DNA of 64,000 bases from Brevibacterium linens ATCC 9172. GTDB lineage: Bacteria; Actinomycetota; Actinomycetes; Actinomycetales; Brevibacteriaceae. The notes under the pieces are model-generated. The model was not told the origin of the DNA. It was given only the letters and a program-made list of their open reading frames with translations, and searched no databases. The first letter of the stretch is position 1, and every line of letters begins with the position of its first letter. Position numbers and translations under genes: made by a program. Location of the stretch: NCBI RefSeq assembly GCF_900169165.1, contig NZ_FXYY01000002.1, positions 248,001 to 312,000 on the forward strand, in the 5' to 3' direction. Below are positions 40,461-49,128 of this stretch, piece after piece.

Positions 40461-40770
40461 GTGAAGTCGTTGCGAACTCGGCTCATCGACAACGCCTATT
40501 CGTTCACGCTCAACCTCTTCCACCTCCTTGTCGCGGCGAAAAGAGGCGCGCCGACTCTTGTGCCCATTGGCTCGGCTGAGTTCGAGGCCAACGCCTTAGG
40601 CTAATTTGATAACGTCGTCATCTCCTGGGGCCGGTAACTCTAGAGAAGCGGGCGAATTTGGTATCTGTGCCGAGAAGATTAAAAGTTCTCTGATCTCCGT
40701 AGAGGATGTGTGCCTCGGTCGCTAAGGGTTTTCGCATGTGCAAGAAGAAGGCGGTGGCGCGCGCGATAGT
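40461..40770 (+). pseudogene. Decayed copy of the pabA 5' region
   Basis: From GTG 40461 the sequence tracks the start of the intact pabAB gene at 44603: CTCATCGACAA, TTCGTTCACGCTCAACCT, GCGCCGAC, CTTGTGCCCA, GTCGTCATCTC and GTGTGCCTCGG recur in the same order and spacing. It contains stops (for example after NALG, 40602) and many substitutions. The similarity fades near 40770, where base composition falls. It is on the same strand as pabAB, with the AT-rich STAND gene between the two copies. Confidence 0.8.
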
Positions 40771-41067
40771 TCTGACGTAGAACTCTGCCGATGCAGGGAA
40801 GCGGTTATTGGCCACACTGTAAATTGCAATAGTAAAGCCCTTAGGCCAGTAATCAATAATTTTGCGAAATTATACTCAGTTTCGATTGACGCCTGTTGTC
40901 AAGGCTTAATTCCCTACAGGTCGGCTCATTTGTGTTATTTTAACTATAGTCCCGGTAAATCCAAACTTGTCAGACGACGCGATGTGATATCTCACCCGAG
41001 TTTGAACGCTTGTCTAAATAGGCTAAAGACAGCTCTATTCAAATGGGTTCATAGCCGGATATCGCTT
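40771..41067. other. AT-rich non-coding flank of the STAND gene
   Basis: No gene is seen here. The composition is clearly AT-rich compared with the surrounding genome (stretches such as TCAATAATTTTGCGAAATTA), continuous with the STAND gene downstream end. No terminator hairpin with a T-run was recognised. Confidence 0.6.
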
Positions 41068-43611
41068 CTAACCTCGATTCAATAGACGAATGCCCGATGC
41101 GCGATCCCCTTTGTTGCTTTGAGAAGGCTCAAAAGTGCACAGGTCGCCCTCCGTTAAGAACTCCCAATCTGATCGGTCGAGGAACTGAGAGATATGAAAG
41201 AAGTATTTTCCTGTAGGACATTGGAAAAACCCGTATCCTTTGTCCTCAAACAAGGCAACTACAGACCCGAGGGTTCTTGTAGAAAACTCTTGGTCTGACT
41301 GCAACACACCTGAAAGTCGGGAACTAAAAATGCGCGATTGTTTGGCAGGATAGCCAATGCCTTTTTCCGCCAAATCTTCAGACAAATTATGCAGCTGCAA
41401 TATGCGGTCGACTGTTTCGTCAGTGAATACGCGTGAATCTAGGTGCTCCAAAAGGTCCACTCCTGATTCGAGGACAGCAACCGCCTCATCATAATCCTCG
41501 ATTGCTATCTTTTCATTAATGGCTGCGGCGACTGCTCGAAGTGCAAGGGTGGTGGCCGCGCGTTGATGACTTATATGAGCGATGTCACTCTTAGCGAGTT
41601 CAGATGAAACGACGATGGTAGAGTCGTAATCCTTGAGGCAGAAGTGTGCCCATGCGATTTGCCCCGATATATCGGAATCCGCAGATGTGGCTCTAGATGC
41701 TCCTTGAAGCAATTCTAGAGCTCTATGAGGTTCACCTGCGACGTTCAATAGAGAGTCTCCGAAATGAAAGAGGACCGCAGCATTCTCAGGAGCTAGTTCG
41801 ACGGCACGTTCGTATGCCGCTAGAGCCCCAGACAGGTCTTGAGCCAAGCTTCTAACGAGCCCCTCTACGCGCCATCCTTCGAAATATCCCGGTGCAAGTT
41901 TCTGCGCTTCGGTGCAAAGAGCAAGAGCTGCGTCGGTATCATTTGAAATATCGGTGATCGCACGGCGCAGGAGGCCAGCGGCGTGGTAGTCTCCTGCGTT
42001 TCGGACATAAACGCTAGTAGGCGCTAACGGCGAGGTAGTGATTTCCGCAGATACCTCAATTCCCAAATTGCGTAGTTCTTCGTTTCTCTGGAAAAAGAGG
42101 TTGCGCACGGAGGCTTCGGCTGGATGATGTTTCTCTAGATACTGCCGAGAAAAATCTGACAGCTCGTAGGCCGTGTCTAGGCTATATCCACTAGTTTGGC
42201 TAGTCATTGCAGTGAAGTTGGTCGTGATCAGTTCGAGTAGAGATCGTTGAATTTCATCCGCTGTAAAGTCATTGAGGTATGCTAGCTCGGCCTGGTTCTT
42301 CGGTCCTTGCAATACTTGCATTGAACGAAGAGTCGCTCTCGCATTATCTGACAGGTACTCATAGACATTAGACATGCAATAGTCCAGGAGTAGTTCGTTG
42401 TTTCCTAGCAACTCTTCCGGCCTGTAGCCCGCCTGAACTCCTGCGACAAACCATCTAATATAAGCTGGATGGCCTTGCATGCTGTTTGCAAGTCGCTCTA
42501 TATCGTCTTGTCTCAGCGCCTTTAGTTGTTTAACGTCTCGGATTCGAGCCAAAGCATTGAGCAGTCGCGCCGATTCATATGGTTCCAATGGAGACAGCTG
42601 AACCGGATTTTCGATTCCAAGACCGATACGGCTAGTTACAATCACTTTACTGCCTATGGGTAGTTCCAGCAGGAACGATCGAAGCCGATTGTCAAGGACT
42701 GTTTCTAAATTGTCTAGGATCAGGAGAACTCTGAAATTCTCCATATATTCGAGCACTTCATCAACGGGGTTTGGAATGTATTCAACGCCAGATAGCTCTT
42801 TCGCCGCCGATCCAATTAGCCCTAGCGAGGTCTCAATGGCTCCATTAATGCGTTGAATCTCGTTTGGAGTCAAGACCGTTGCCTTTGCGGTTACCCAAAC
42901 AAATGCGTCAAATTGTTGTTTCGGATCGTCGAGTAGATCATAAGCGGCTTTCAGCGCGATGGAGGTTTTTCCAATGCCTCCATCTCCGAGAATCGATACC
43001 ACCGGGTATGCGCCTTTGATGGCCTTTTTAATTCTTCTAAGCTCGCCTTGTCTTCCGAAGAACCCGGTTTCATCGAAGTCTGGGACTGGTAGATTGTGCT
43101 GGGGTACGTTATCGGGATCTGCTGGAAGACTGATTGTAAGTCCCAAGACGAATGAAGGATCGTTTTCGAGTCGGTCTAGAATCGATTGTACTTCTGGCCA
43201 ATCGCTGGAGTTGTGCCGAATTAAACATTTTGCTGCATCGATAAGGGTTGACGCATCGTCGATTTCCATAGGTCGATTATGTGCGACTCGATTGCGAATC
43301 GCGACTATGTATTGAAAGTACGGCTTTATATTGCTTAGGCCTTGAGCGGTGTTTTGCGAAAGCTGATTCATATTACTTTGTAGAATCTCGTAGCTCTCGG
43401 CAAAATCGAGAAATGATAGAAGTGAAGACAGGTTCTTTGCTCGTGTAGTCCCCTCTTTCGCCATCCTGTCGGTGGATTTCTTTATCTGCTCTGCAGAGAT
43501 TAGGTCTTCCATGTCTAGATGGCCGAGTTCGATAAGAATCTTATCTCTAATATCAAGTTCGATGGCCGCAATCATCGCAAAACAAGTTAGTCGGGTTGCA
43601 CTGTGGCTCAT
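41068..43611 (-). CDS. HEPN-STAND(NB-ARC)-TPR-cold-shock domain protein, candidate defence ATPase
   Basis: 847 residues from ATG 43611. Order of parts: HEPN-like helical domain (about 1-140) with the ribonuclease motif R-x4-H as RNRVAH at 106-111; NB-ARC-type STAND ATPase with P-loop GDGGIGKTS at 209-217, Walker B LLILDNLE at 296-303 and the sensor VTSR at 325-328; winged-helix region (about 395-500); TPR-like repeats (about 537-722, for example GALAAYERAVELAPENAAVL); and a C-terminal cold-shock domain (about 778-847) with RNP1 KGYGFF and RNP2 YFFHIS. STAND proteins sense an invader with one end and activate an effector by oligomerising. Here the HEPN is the likely RNA-cutting effector, while the TPRs and cold-shock domain could detect RNA, single-stranded DNA or a phage protein. 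GC content is about 42-52 percent in sampled lines, far below neighbours, implying transfer. A start at 43755 is possible but adds 48 residues of no clear fold. Confidence 0.85.
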   Translation of the reverse strand: MSHSATRLTCFAMIAAIELDIRDKILIELGHLDMEDLISAEQIKKSTDRMAKEGTTRAKNLSSLLSFLDFAESYEILQSNMNQLSQNTAQGLSNIKPYFQYIVAIRNRVAHNRPMEIDDASTLIDAAKCLIRHNSSDWPEVQSILDRLENDPSFVLGLTISLPADPDNVPQHNLPVPDFDETGFFGRQGELRRIKKAIKGAYPVVSILGDGGIGKTSIALKAAYDLLDDPKQQFDAFVWVTAKATVLTPNEIQRINGAIETSLGLIGSAAKELSGVEYIPNPVDEVLEYMENFRVLLILDNLETVLDNRLRSFLLELPIGSKVIVTSRIGLGIENPVQLSPLEPYESARLLNALARIRDVKQLKALRQDDIERLANSMQGHPAYIRWFVAGVQAGYRPEELLGNNELLLDYCMSNVYEYLSDNARATLRSMQVLQGPKNQAELAYLNDFTADEIQRSLLELITTNFTAMTSQTSGYSLDTAYELSDFSRQYLEKHHPAEASVRNLFFQRNEELRNLGIEVSAEITTSPLAPTSVYVRNAGDYHAAGLLRRAITDISNDTDAALALCTEAQKLAPGYFEGWRVEGLVRSLAQDLSGALAAYERAVELAPENAAVLFHFGDSLLNVAGEPHRALELLQGASRATSADSDISGQIAWAHFCLKDYDSTIVVSSELAKSDIAHISHQRAATTLALRAVAAAINEKIAIEDYDEAVAVLESGVDLLEHLDSRVFTDETVDRILQLHNLSEDLAEKGIGYPAKQSRIFSSRLSGVLQSDQEFSTRTLGSVVALFEDKGYGFFQCPTGKYFFHISQFLDRSDWEFLTEGDLCTFEPSQSNKGDRASGIRLLNRG

Positions 43612-44602
43612 CTTTGGCCGCCTATCGTTCGAATGGGTCCTACTTCGTCGTTGGGAGTCACAATACCCGATCGCTATCGAACCGTAGTCGATCTTGAAAC
43701 GCGCAGCGTCGGCGTAAGCCGCGGAGTTCGGGACCGTAGTTCTCTTTGGGTCCAATGAGGGTGTTTGGGCGAGGAAGCTGGACTCGTGTAGGCACGGACG
43801 TTTCGTCGATTCCAGATGGGGGATTTCGACTAACTGGCTCGCTTGAGGACCACTTTCTGATCCTCAGTATGTCTAACGGGGTCTCGTGTAGTAGAGGGGT
43901 GTGCCGACTCTCGTCGTGTACTCGAGGTCGCTGTTTCAATGTTTCGACCATCTGGCTAGGTGCGCCGGGATGGTCAGGTTAAGGCTCCCAGATACTCGGT
44001 ACGTCACCTGACATTTTCTGGTCTCTTATGATGGAGTCGATTCCCGACGTCAACTCCTGCGCTGTCGATAGCTGCGCCTCGCCCCGATAGTTGCTGGTCG
44101 ATCGCTCGAGCTGGCTGCATAGACGTCTGGTGTATTGACGGTCGTTTGTCCGCGCGGAATTGGATGGATATAAATCCTTTCCCGTATATCTGGTCGTTGG
44201 TCTGCTGGCACGCGCCGCCGGCCTTGGGTCGGCTATCCTTCTGCTGGATTCGTCGGCCGTCGGATCTAGAGTTCGGCACCATGAAGACGACTTGGGCGAC
44301 CTTGGGTAGCTGAGTCCCCATTGGGCATGAACTACTATCCTGGTGCACGTGGTCGGCCCCGTTCACGGCTAGCCCAGTTGTGGACAGAGCCACGGTCTTG
44401 AATGTAATGCATTAGTTTGAGTATTTTGGCTCTGCCTTTTCGCAGGCTGAGATTGTGTGAGATTTGGTCAGAGTGGCGGTGAGGTGAAAGGGCCTGGGAT
44501 TGTATGCCGAATTTTATTGGAGTTTCCCGGTTGTTTGGCGTACTGGCGGGAGAGTACCGGCTTCCATCCAAGTCTTTGATTGATTTGTGGGAGGGGAAGA
44601 CC
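43612..44602. other. Nearly 1 kb without an intact gene
   Basis: Several short frames exist on both strands but none has a recognisable product or ribosome-binding site. Composition rises gradually from AT-rich near the STAND gene to near normal by 44200. On the plus strand 44130-44300 one frame reads like a hydrophobic remnant (SFPVYLVVGLLARAAGLGSA), interrupted by stops, so decayed coding DNA is likely. The promoter of the STAND gene should be near 43615-43700 (a TATTGT occurs on the minus strand about 60 bases upstream of its start). Confidence 0.5.
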
Positions 44603-47026
44603 GTGGTTCGTACGTTGCTCATCGACAATGACGATTCGTTCACGCTCAACCTTTTCCACCTCCTCGCCGAGGTGAACGGATGTGCGCCGACGCTTGTGCC
44701 CAATGATTGGACCGAGTTCGAGCTGAGCGTGCTCGACGATTTCGACAATGTCGTCATCTCCCCGGGGCCGGGAACCCCGGAGAGGCCAGCCGACTTCGGT
44801 ATCTGCGCCGAAGTGATCGAACATTCCCCGATTCCGGTACTCGGCGTGTGCCTCGGACATCAGGGGATTGCTCACGTGCACGGGGGAGGCGTTGCCCACG
44901 CGCCGGAGCCTCGACACGGTCGAGTCTCAGCGATCCGGCATACCGAGACCGAACTGTTCGCCGGGATCCCCTCGCAGTTCTCAGCGGTGCGGTATCACTC
45001 GCTCGCAGTGACCGACCTCCCTGCGTGTGTGGAGGCGACCGCGTGGTCCGAAGACGGAGTCATCCAGGCGCTGAGGCATCGGTCCCGACCGCAATGGGGA
45101 GTCCAGTTCCACCCGGAATCGATCGCCTCCGAGGAGGCACGGACTCTGCTGCGGAACTTCGCCGAGCTGACTGTGGCGTGGAACAGGCGGGACCGGAGGA
45201 AAAATGGCCTGCCGGCTGGCGAGGATCGGGCAGGGACGGATGTCGACTGCGATCGCGACGTCCCCGCGGGGACGTTTGCGGCGCTGGTTCGGTCGCACAC
45301 GACCGTCGGTCCTGATGCTGGGCACCACTACATTCTCGACACCGATGTTCTCCCTCAGACTTTCACCGACGAACGTCTCTTCGCCGAGCTCTTCGGTGAC
45401 GAACCTGAGGCCGTTTGGCTCGACGGAAATTTACCTGGCAATGACTCGTCCCGGTTCTCGATCATGGGTGCGCCGTCCGGTCCGCTGAGCAGAGTAGCGA
45501 CTGGCTCTGTGCCGGAAGGGGTAGTCGAAGTGCGTTCGGCCGGTGACGAGTCAGAGAATGTGACTGAGTCGTCCGGATTCTTTGACTGGCTCGAAGCCGA
45601 ACTCGCAAGCGCGACCGTTGCGGTGACCGGCGAAAGAACAGAAGCGCAAGGCATCAAATCCACTTTTCCCGGCTTGAGCGCCTTAAGCCACGATCTGCCA
45701 TTCGATTTCCGCCTTGGGTGGGTCGGTTATCTCGGCTACGAGCTCAAGGCCGAGGTCGGCTCGCCGAACCAGCACGAATCCGACCTGCCTGACGCCGTCA
45801 TGATGTTCCTTGATCGCGCATTGGTCATCGACCACGTCACCAAGAGCATTCACCTTCTGGCACTGCGTCATGACGACGACCCAACTGGCCACATAGCAAA
45901 CCAGGACTGGTTTGACCACACACGCGCACGGATCGCATCGGTCCCCGCCGAGGAAATCAGTGGTACTGACCAACGGCGGGCCACCTCGTCGAAGGCAGAC
46001 ACCTCAACCCCAGCGGAACGTCGCAATCCAATCCTCGTGGCACGGCACAGTCGGCGCGAATACCTCGACCTCATCGACCAAGTGCAAAAGAAGATCACCG
46101 ATGGCGAGACCTACGAAGTCTGCCTGACGAACATGCTCGAGGGTGCCGCCGACCCGCACGAGACACCGCTGGATATGTATCTGCGGCTGCGCGAGGACAA
46201 CCCGACGCCGTTCGGGGCGTTCATCCGCACGCGCGAGGCGGCGATTCTCAGCACGTCGCCGGAACGGTTTCTGCGTATCGGCGCCGATGGTCGGGTCGAG
46301 TCGAGGCCGATCAAGGGCACTCGCCCCAGGGGCGCGAACTGGTCCGAGGACGAGGCAATCAAGGCTGAGCTGGCCGCCTCGATGAAGGACCGGTCGGAGA
46401 ATCTCATGATTGTCGATCTCGTTCGGCACGATCTCGGGCGTACGGCCAGTTTGGGGTCGGTGCAGGTGGACACGCTGTTCGGGATCGAGTCGTATGCGAC
46501 GGTGCATCAGTTGGTCTCGACGGTGAGTGCACGCTTGGCCGAGGATGCTAGCCCGGTGGCGTGTGTGCGGGCGGCGTTCCCACCAGGGTCGATGACTGGG
46601 GCGCCGAAGCTGCGGACGATGACGACCATCGAAGAGCTCGAGGCCGGCCCGCGCGGGGTGTACAGCGGAGCAGTCGGGTATTTCTCGCTCGGCGGTGCCG
46701 TCGATCTCAGCGTCGTCATCCGCACGCTCGTCGTTCAGGGTGAGACTCTGAGTTACGGGGTCGGCGGAGCGATCGTTGCGCTCTCGGATTCCGAGGAGGA
46801 GTACGAGGAGACAGTGGTGAAGGCGGCTCCGGTGCTGAGGCTGCTCGGTGGAGTGGAGCTCCCCGGCGAGGTTGTCGTTCATGCGAACGACCCGTCCGAA
46901 CTGAGGACACATATCCATTCGACTGAGCAGATAGGCGATGTTGACGCCCACACCATGATCCCCGCCGAGGAGGCCGGACCGACCGATACCGCTGTGGCTG
47001 AATACTCGGGTGGAGTTGAGCGATGA
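44603..47026 (+). CDS. pabAB: Aminodeoxychorismate synthase, fused PabA-PabB
   Basis: 807-residue fusion. The N-terminal glutaminase has C83 in GVCLGHQG and the H170/E172 pair in QFHPES. The C-terminal chorismate domain has the PIKGT motif, whose lysine separates PabB from the PIAGT of anthranilate synthase, and the end motif SMTGAPKLRT. The product is 4-amino-4-deoxychorismate for folate, or for secondary metabolites in some actinobacteria. GTG 44603 follows GAGGGGAAG. Coupled to pabC by ATGA. A decayed copy of its 5' end is at 40461. Confidence 0.94.
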   Translation: MVRTLLIDNDDSFTLNLFHLLAEVNGCAPTLVPNDWTEFELSVLDDFDNVVISPGPGTPERPADFGICAEVIEHSPIPVLGVCLGHQGIAHVHGGGVAHAPEPRHGRVSAIRHTETELFAGIPSQFSAVRYHSLAVTDLPACVEATAWSEDGVIQALRHRSRPQWGVQFHPESIASEEARTLLRNFAELTVAWNRRDRRKNGLPAGEDRAGTDVDCDRDVPAGTFAALVRSHTTVGPDAGHHYILDTDVLPQTFTDERLFAELFGDEPEAVWLDGNLPGNDSSRFSIMGAPSGPLSRVATGSVPEGVVEVRSAGDESENVTESSGFFDWLEAELASATVAVTGERTEAQGIKSTFPGLSALSHDLPFDFRLGWVGYLGYELKAEVGSPNQHESDLPDAVMMFLDRALVIDHVTKSIHLLALRHDDDPTGHIANQDWFDHTRARIASVPAEEISGTDQRRATSSKADTSTPAERRNPILVARHSRREYLDLIDQVQKKITDGETYEVCLTNMLEGAADPHETPLDMYLRLREDNPTPFGAFIRTREAAILSTSPERFLRIGADGRVESRPIKGTRPRGANWSEDEAIKAELAASMKDRSENLMIVDLVRHDLGRTASLGSVQVDTLFGIESYATVHQLVSTVSARLAEDASPVACVRAAFPPGSMTGAPKLRTMTTIEELEAGPRGVYSGAVGYFSLGGAVDLSVVIRTLVVQGETLSYGVGGAIVALSDSEEEYEETVVKAAPVLRLLGGVELPGEVVVHANDPSELRTHIHSTEQIGDVDAHTMIPAEEAGPTDTAVAEYSGGVER

Positions 47027-47877
47027 ACGTGTGGCTGTGGAATCAACAGGATCACCGTTTCGAGGAGCCTACGACGGACTTCAGCTCATCGAAGCTGATG
47101 GCCGCCGATTCGTGGCTTGTTGAAGACGGGCGGGTACGAGCGTTCGACCTCCATCGGACACGGTTCGGTGATGCTGCTGCGCAGGTGGGGATGGGTGATG
47201 CGATCACCGACGATTTTTGGGCGGCAGTGGTCGAGAAGATCCCGGCGAAGGGGGAGTGGTTCCCGCGCGTAGATGTCCTCGATGTTTCTCCTGACGCCGA
47301 ACGTGAGTTGGCATTCCGGTTGCGACCAGCACCGACTCGGACGCAGGAGTTGAAGGTTCTCATCCCGCCATATTCCGACCCGCGAATCACTCCGAATCGG
47401 AAAGGCCCGGACATCGCATTGCTTGAGCGTGTGCGGACGGAAGCACGTGAGCAGTATGGCTGTGACGAGGTATTGCTCATCGATGGGGACGGGTACGTCA
47501 TCGAGGGAGCAACGACGAGCCTGCTGTGGTGGGACGAAGAGACCCTCTGCGCACCGGATCCGGAGTTGGGAGCGCTGCCGGGAGTCACCTCGGCGGTGAT
47601 CCTTGAGGAAGCTCGCGCTCGGTCGGTTCCGATCGAGTTGCGGCGAGTGCGGCCCGAGGAGCTTATCGACCACGAAGCATGGCTCGTCAACGCGCTCCAC
47701 GGGATTCGGCGAGTGAGTGAACTCGTTGACGGGAGTGACCTTCACGACAGCGTGCAGCGCGGCGATGAGCCGAATCAGATTTGGGCTGGGCATAGAGGCG
47801 GACCCCATGCGGATGCGGTCCGGCTCGGCCGTTGGCGTGAATGGTTGGAAACGATTAGGGTCGCTCCGGGCATGTGA
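47023..47877 (+). CDS. pabC: Aminodeoxychorismate lyase (class IV aminotransferase fold)
   Basis: 284-residue PLP enzyme of fold type IV, releasing p-aminobenzoate and pyruvate from the PabAB product. The region NRKGPDIALLERVRTEA holds the likely PLP lysine, and EGATTSLLWWDEETL is the family's substrate-domain motif. Start overlaps the pabAB stop. The stop directly abuts a transposase remnant, so its last few codons may have been altered by that insertion. Confidence 0.9.
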   Translation: MNVWLWNQQDHRFEEPTTDFSSSKLMAADSWLVEDGRVRAFDLHRTRFGDAAAQVGMGDAITDDFWAAVVEKIPAKGEWFPRVDVLDVSPDAERELAFRLRPAPTRTQELKVLIPPYSDPRITPNRKGPDIALLERVRTEAREQYGCDEVLLIDGDGYVIEGATTSLLWWDEETLCAPDPELGALPGVTSAVILEEARARSVPIELRRVRPEELIDHEAWLVNALHGIRRVSELVDGSDLHDSVQRGDEPNQIWAGHRGGPHADAVRLGRWREWLETIRVAPGM

Positions 47878-48113
47878 AGGCTCCGGGCGATGTAGTTGGT
47901 CAGGTTGCGGAACCCGAGTGCGGAGCCGCGCAGGTGTTCGAGCCGTCCGTTGAGCGCCTCGGTCGGCCCGTCGCTGGTGCCGGGTCGTTCGAAGTAGGCG
48001 AGCACGTCAGCGGCTCGCTTCTTCAGGGTCCGGTCCAGGGTGTTGATGTCGGTGAGCACCTTGGGGACGCCGGTGCTGAGGTCGGTGATCAGCTTCTCCA
48101 TGAGTAGGAACAT
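47878..48113 (-). pseudogene. ISL3-family transposase, C-terminal remnant
   Basis: About 78 codons match the end of ISL3 transposases: TLKKRAADVLAYFERPGTSD, GPTEALNGRLEHLRGSALGF and RNLTNYIARSL. The N-terminal three quarters of the usual ~430 residues and the last few residues are missing. The break falls exactly at the pabC stop. Confidence 0.88.
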
Positions 48114-48404
48114 CCGTTGTCGGGAGACCTCGACGTCTATCTGCGGACCGACGTGCCCGGCCGACCTACACCGTCATCTGAGAAGACCCCTGAAACGTCT
48201 TCGACGACGGGACCGGCGAGGAGGAGGGCGCGGTGAGCTAAAGGAATGGAGCTTGCTCGGCTTGGACGCCGCCGCAAGCTCCGGTGAAACGATCGGTACT
48301 GGTCGGTCCTCGTCGGTCACCACCGGTTGGCAGCGTCCCCCATTCTCGGCGTTTGCGCAGGTCAGCGGCTCGTTCGCCCAGCGGACGCATCAAGCGATAG
48401 ACGC
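48114..48404. other. IS-flank remnant without intact gene
   Basis: No gene is seen. At 48166-48192 the minus strand reads GGGTCTTCTCAGATGACGG, which resembles a terminal inverted repeat of ISL3 elements (these often begin GGCTCTTC). If so, an internal deletion joined this end to the transposase C-terminus. Confidence 0.4.
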
Positions 48405-48451
48405 AAAGCCGACGTGATTAGGTCGTCGGTTCGATTCCGACAGGCGGCTCC
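48405..48451 (+). other. tRNA-Thr-like 3' end fragment (possible attachment site)
   Basis: AGGTC, a perfect T-arm (GTCGG-TTCGATT-CCGAC, 48425-48441), then AGGCGGC-T-CC match the 3' end of actinobacterial tRNA-Thr. The matching 5' acceptor strand (GCCGCCT), D-arm and Thr anticodon loop are not found in the preceding 100 bases, so this is only a 3' fragment. tRNA 3' ends are common attachment sites of integrative elements, and a strong terminator follows. Confidence 0.65.
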
Positions 48452-48455
48452 GGCG

Positions 48456-48500
48456 AAAAGCCCCTGACCTGCGGAAACGCAGGGCAGGGGCTTTTCTGTT
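48456..48500 (+). terminator. Strong terminator after the tRNA-like fragment
   Basis: AAAAGCCCCTG (48456-48466) pairs with CAGGGGCTTTT (48485-48495); inside, CCTGCG and CGCAGG pair around a GAAA tetraloop. A T-rich end follows. It is the kind of terminator found behind tRNA genes. Confidence 0.88.
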
Positions 48501-48709
48501 CTGGTGGTCGAGCGATGCGCTGGCCTCACGGCTCTGCCCGACACCGACGTCGCTCTCCTCTGCGACGGACCCCTCGCCGGCTGAGCGCTCGCGGCCGCCA
48601 TCCTGTCCCTGTGCCGATAGGCCTCACACCGCTCGGCAACGCAGCATGGCGTTGCGTCGCGACCTGGCGACGGGCTCGGCGGGGCGCGATCGTCTCGTGC
48701 GTTGGCGGA

Positions 48710-49021
48710 CTACGGGAGCTTGGAGGCGAGGACGTCGGCAGCCAGGATCTCGGGTGCTGCGCTGAGGAGGTGCTGGTTGGCCATCAGGGCTGCGACGATG
48801 GCGCCGTTGGCGTGGGCGTCGCGAGCGGCCTCGTCGGGGAATGCATCGAAGATCCAGAAGGTGTCGGCGTCGGTCCTGACCGCGAACCAGACAATCGTTC
48901 CTACTTCTTCGTTGGCGAGTGCGACAGCGCCGGCGAGCAGATCGGCGACCGCGTCGTGCTGTCCATCGGCCGCGACGATCTTGGCGACGAAGGCATACGG
49001 AAGTGATGCGGGTGTTGACAT
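48710..49021 (-). CDS. Antibiotic biosynthesis monooxygenase (ABM) family protein
   Basis: 103-residue dimeric ferredoxin-like fold protein related to YgiN quinol monooxygenase: FVAKIVAADGQHDAVADLL, then WFAVRTDADTFWIFDAFPDE. These enzymes oxidise quinols or polyketides without cofactors. It is divergent from a GlxA/AraC regulator, which probably controls it. Upstream 48501-48709 shows nothing recognisable. Confidence 0.85.
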   Translation of the reverse strand: MSTPASLPYAFVAKIVAADGQHDAVADLLAGAVALANEEVGTIVWFAVRTDADTFWIFDAFPDEAARDAHANGAIVAALMANQHLLSAAPEILAADVLASKLP

Positions 49022-49115
49022 GAGGGACTCTCCTTGAAGTCGTGGTTCTTCGTGTGACGAGTTCAGCTTATGACGAGCGAGGGCCGGTGGGTAGTGGCGT
49101 ATACGGCAGTATTGC

Positions 49116-49121
49116 TATTGT
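49116..49121 (+). promoter_or_regulatory. -10 element of the GlxA-like regulator, leaderless spacing
   Basis: TATTGT is seven bases before ATG 49129. Confidence 0.5.
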
Positions 49122-49128
49122 TTACGTC

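Noticed and set aside
43658..44393. Several 80-130 codon frames on both strands upstream of pabAB
   Set aside because: No ribosome-binding sites, conflicting strands and no recognisable domains; they look like chance frames in decayed DNA.
48200..48451. Possible tmRNA 3' end
   Set aside because: There is no tmRNA 5' end, no tag-peptide frame and no CCA; the T-arm and acceptor strand fit tRNA-Thr better.
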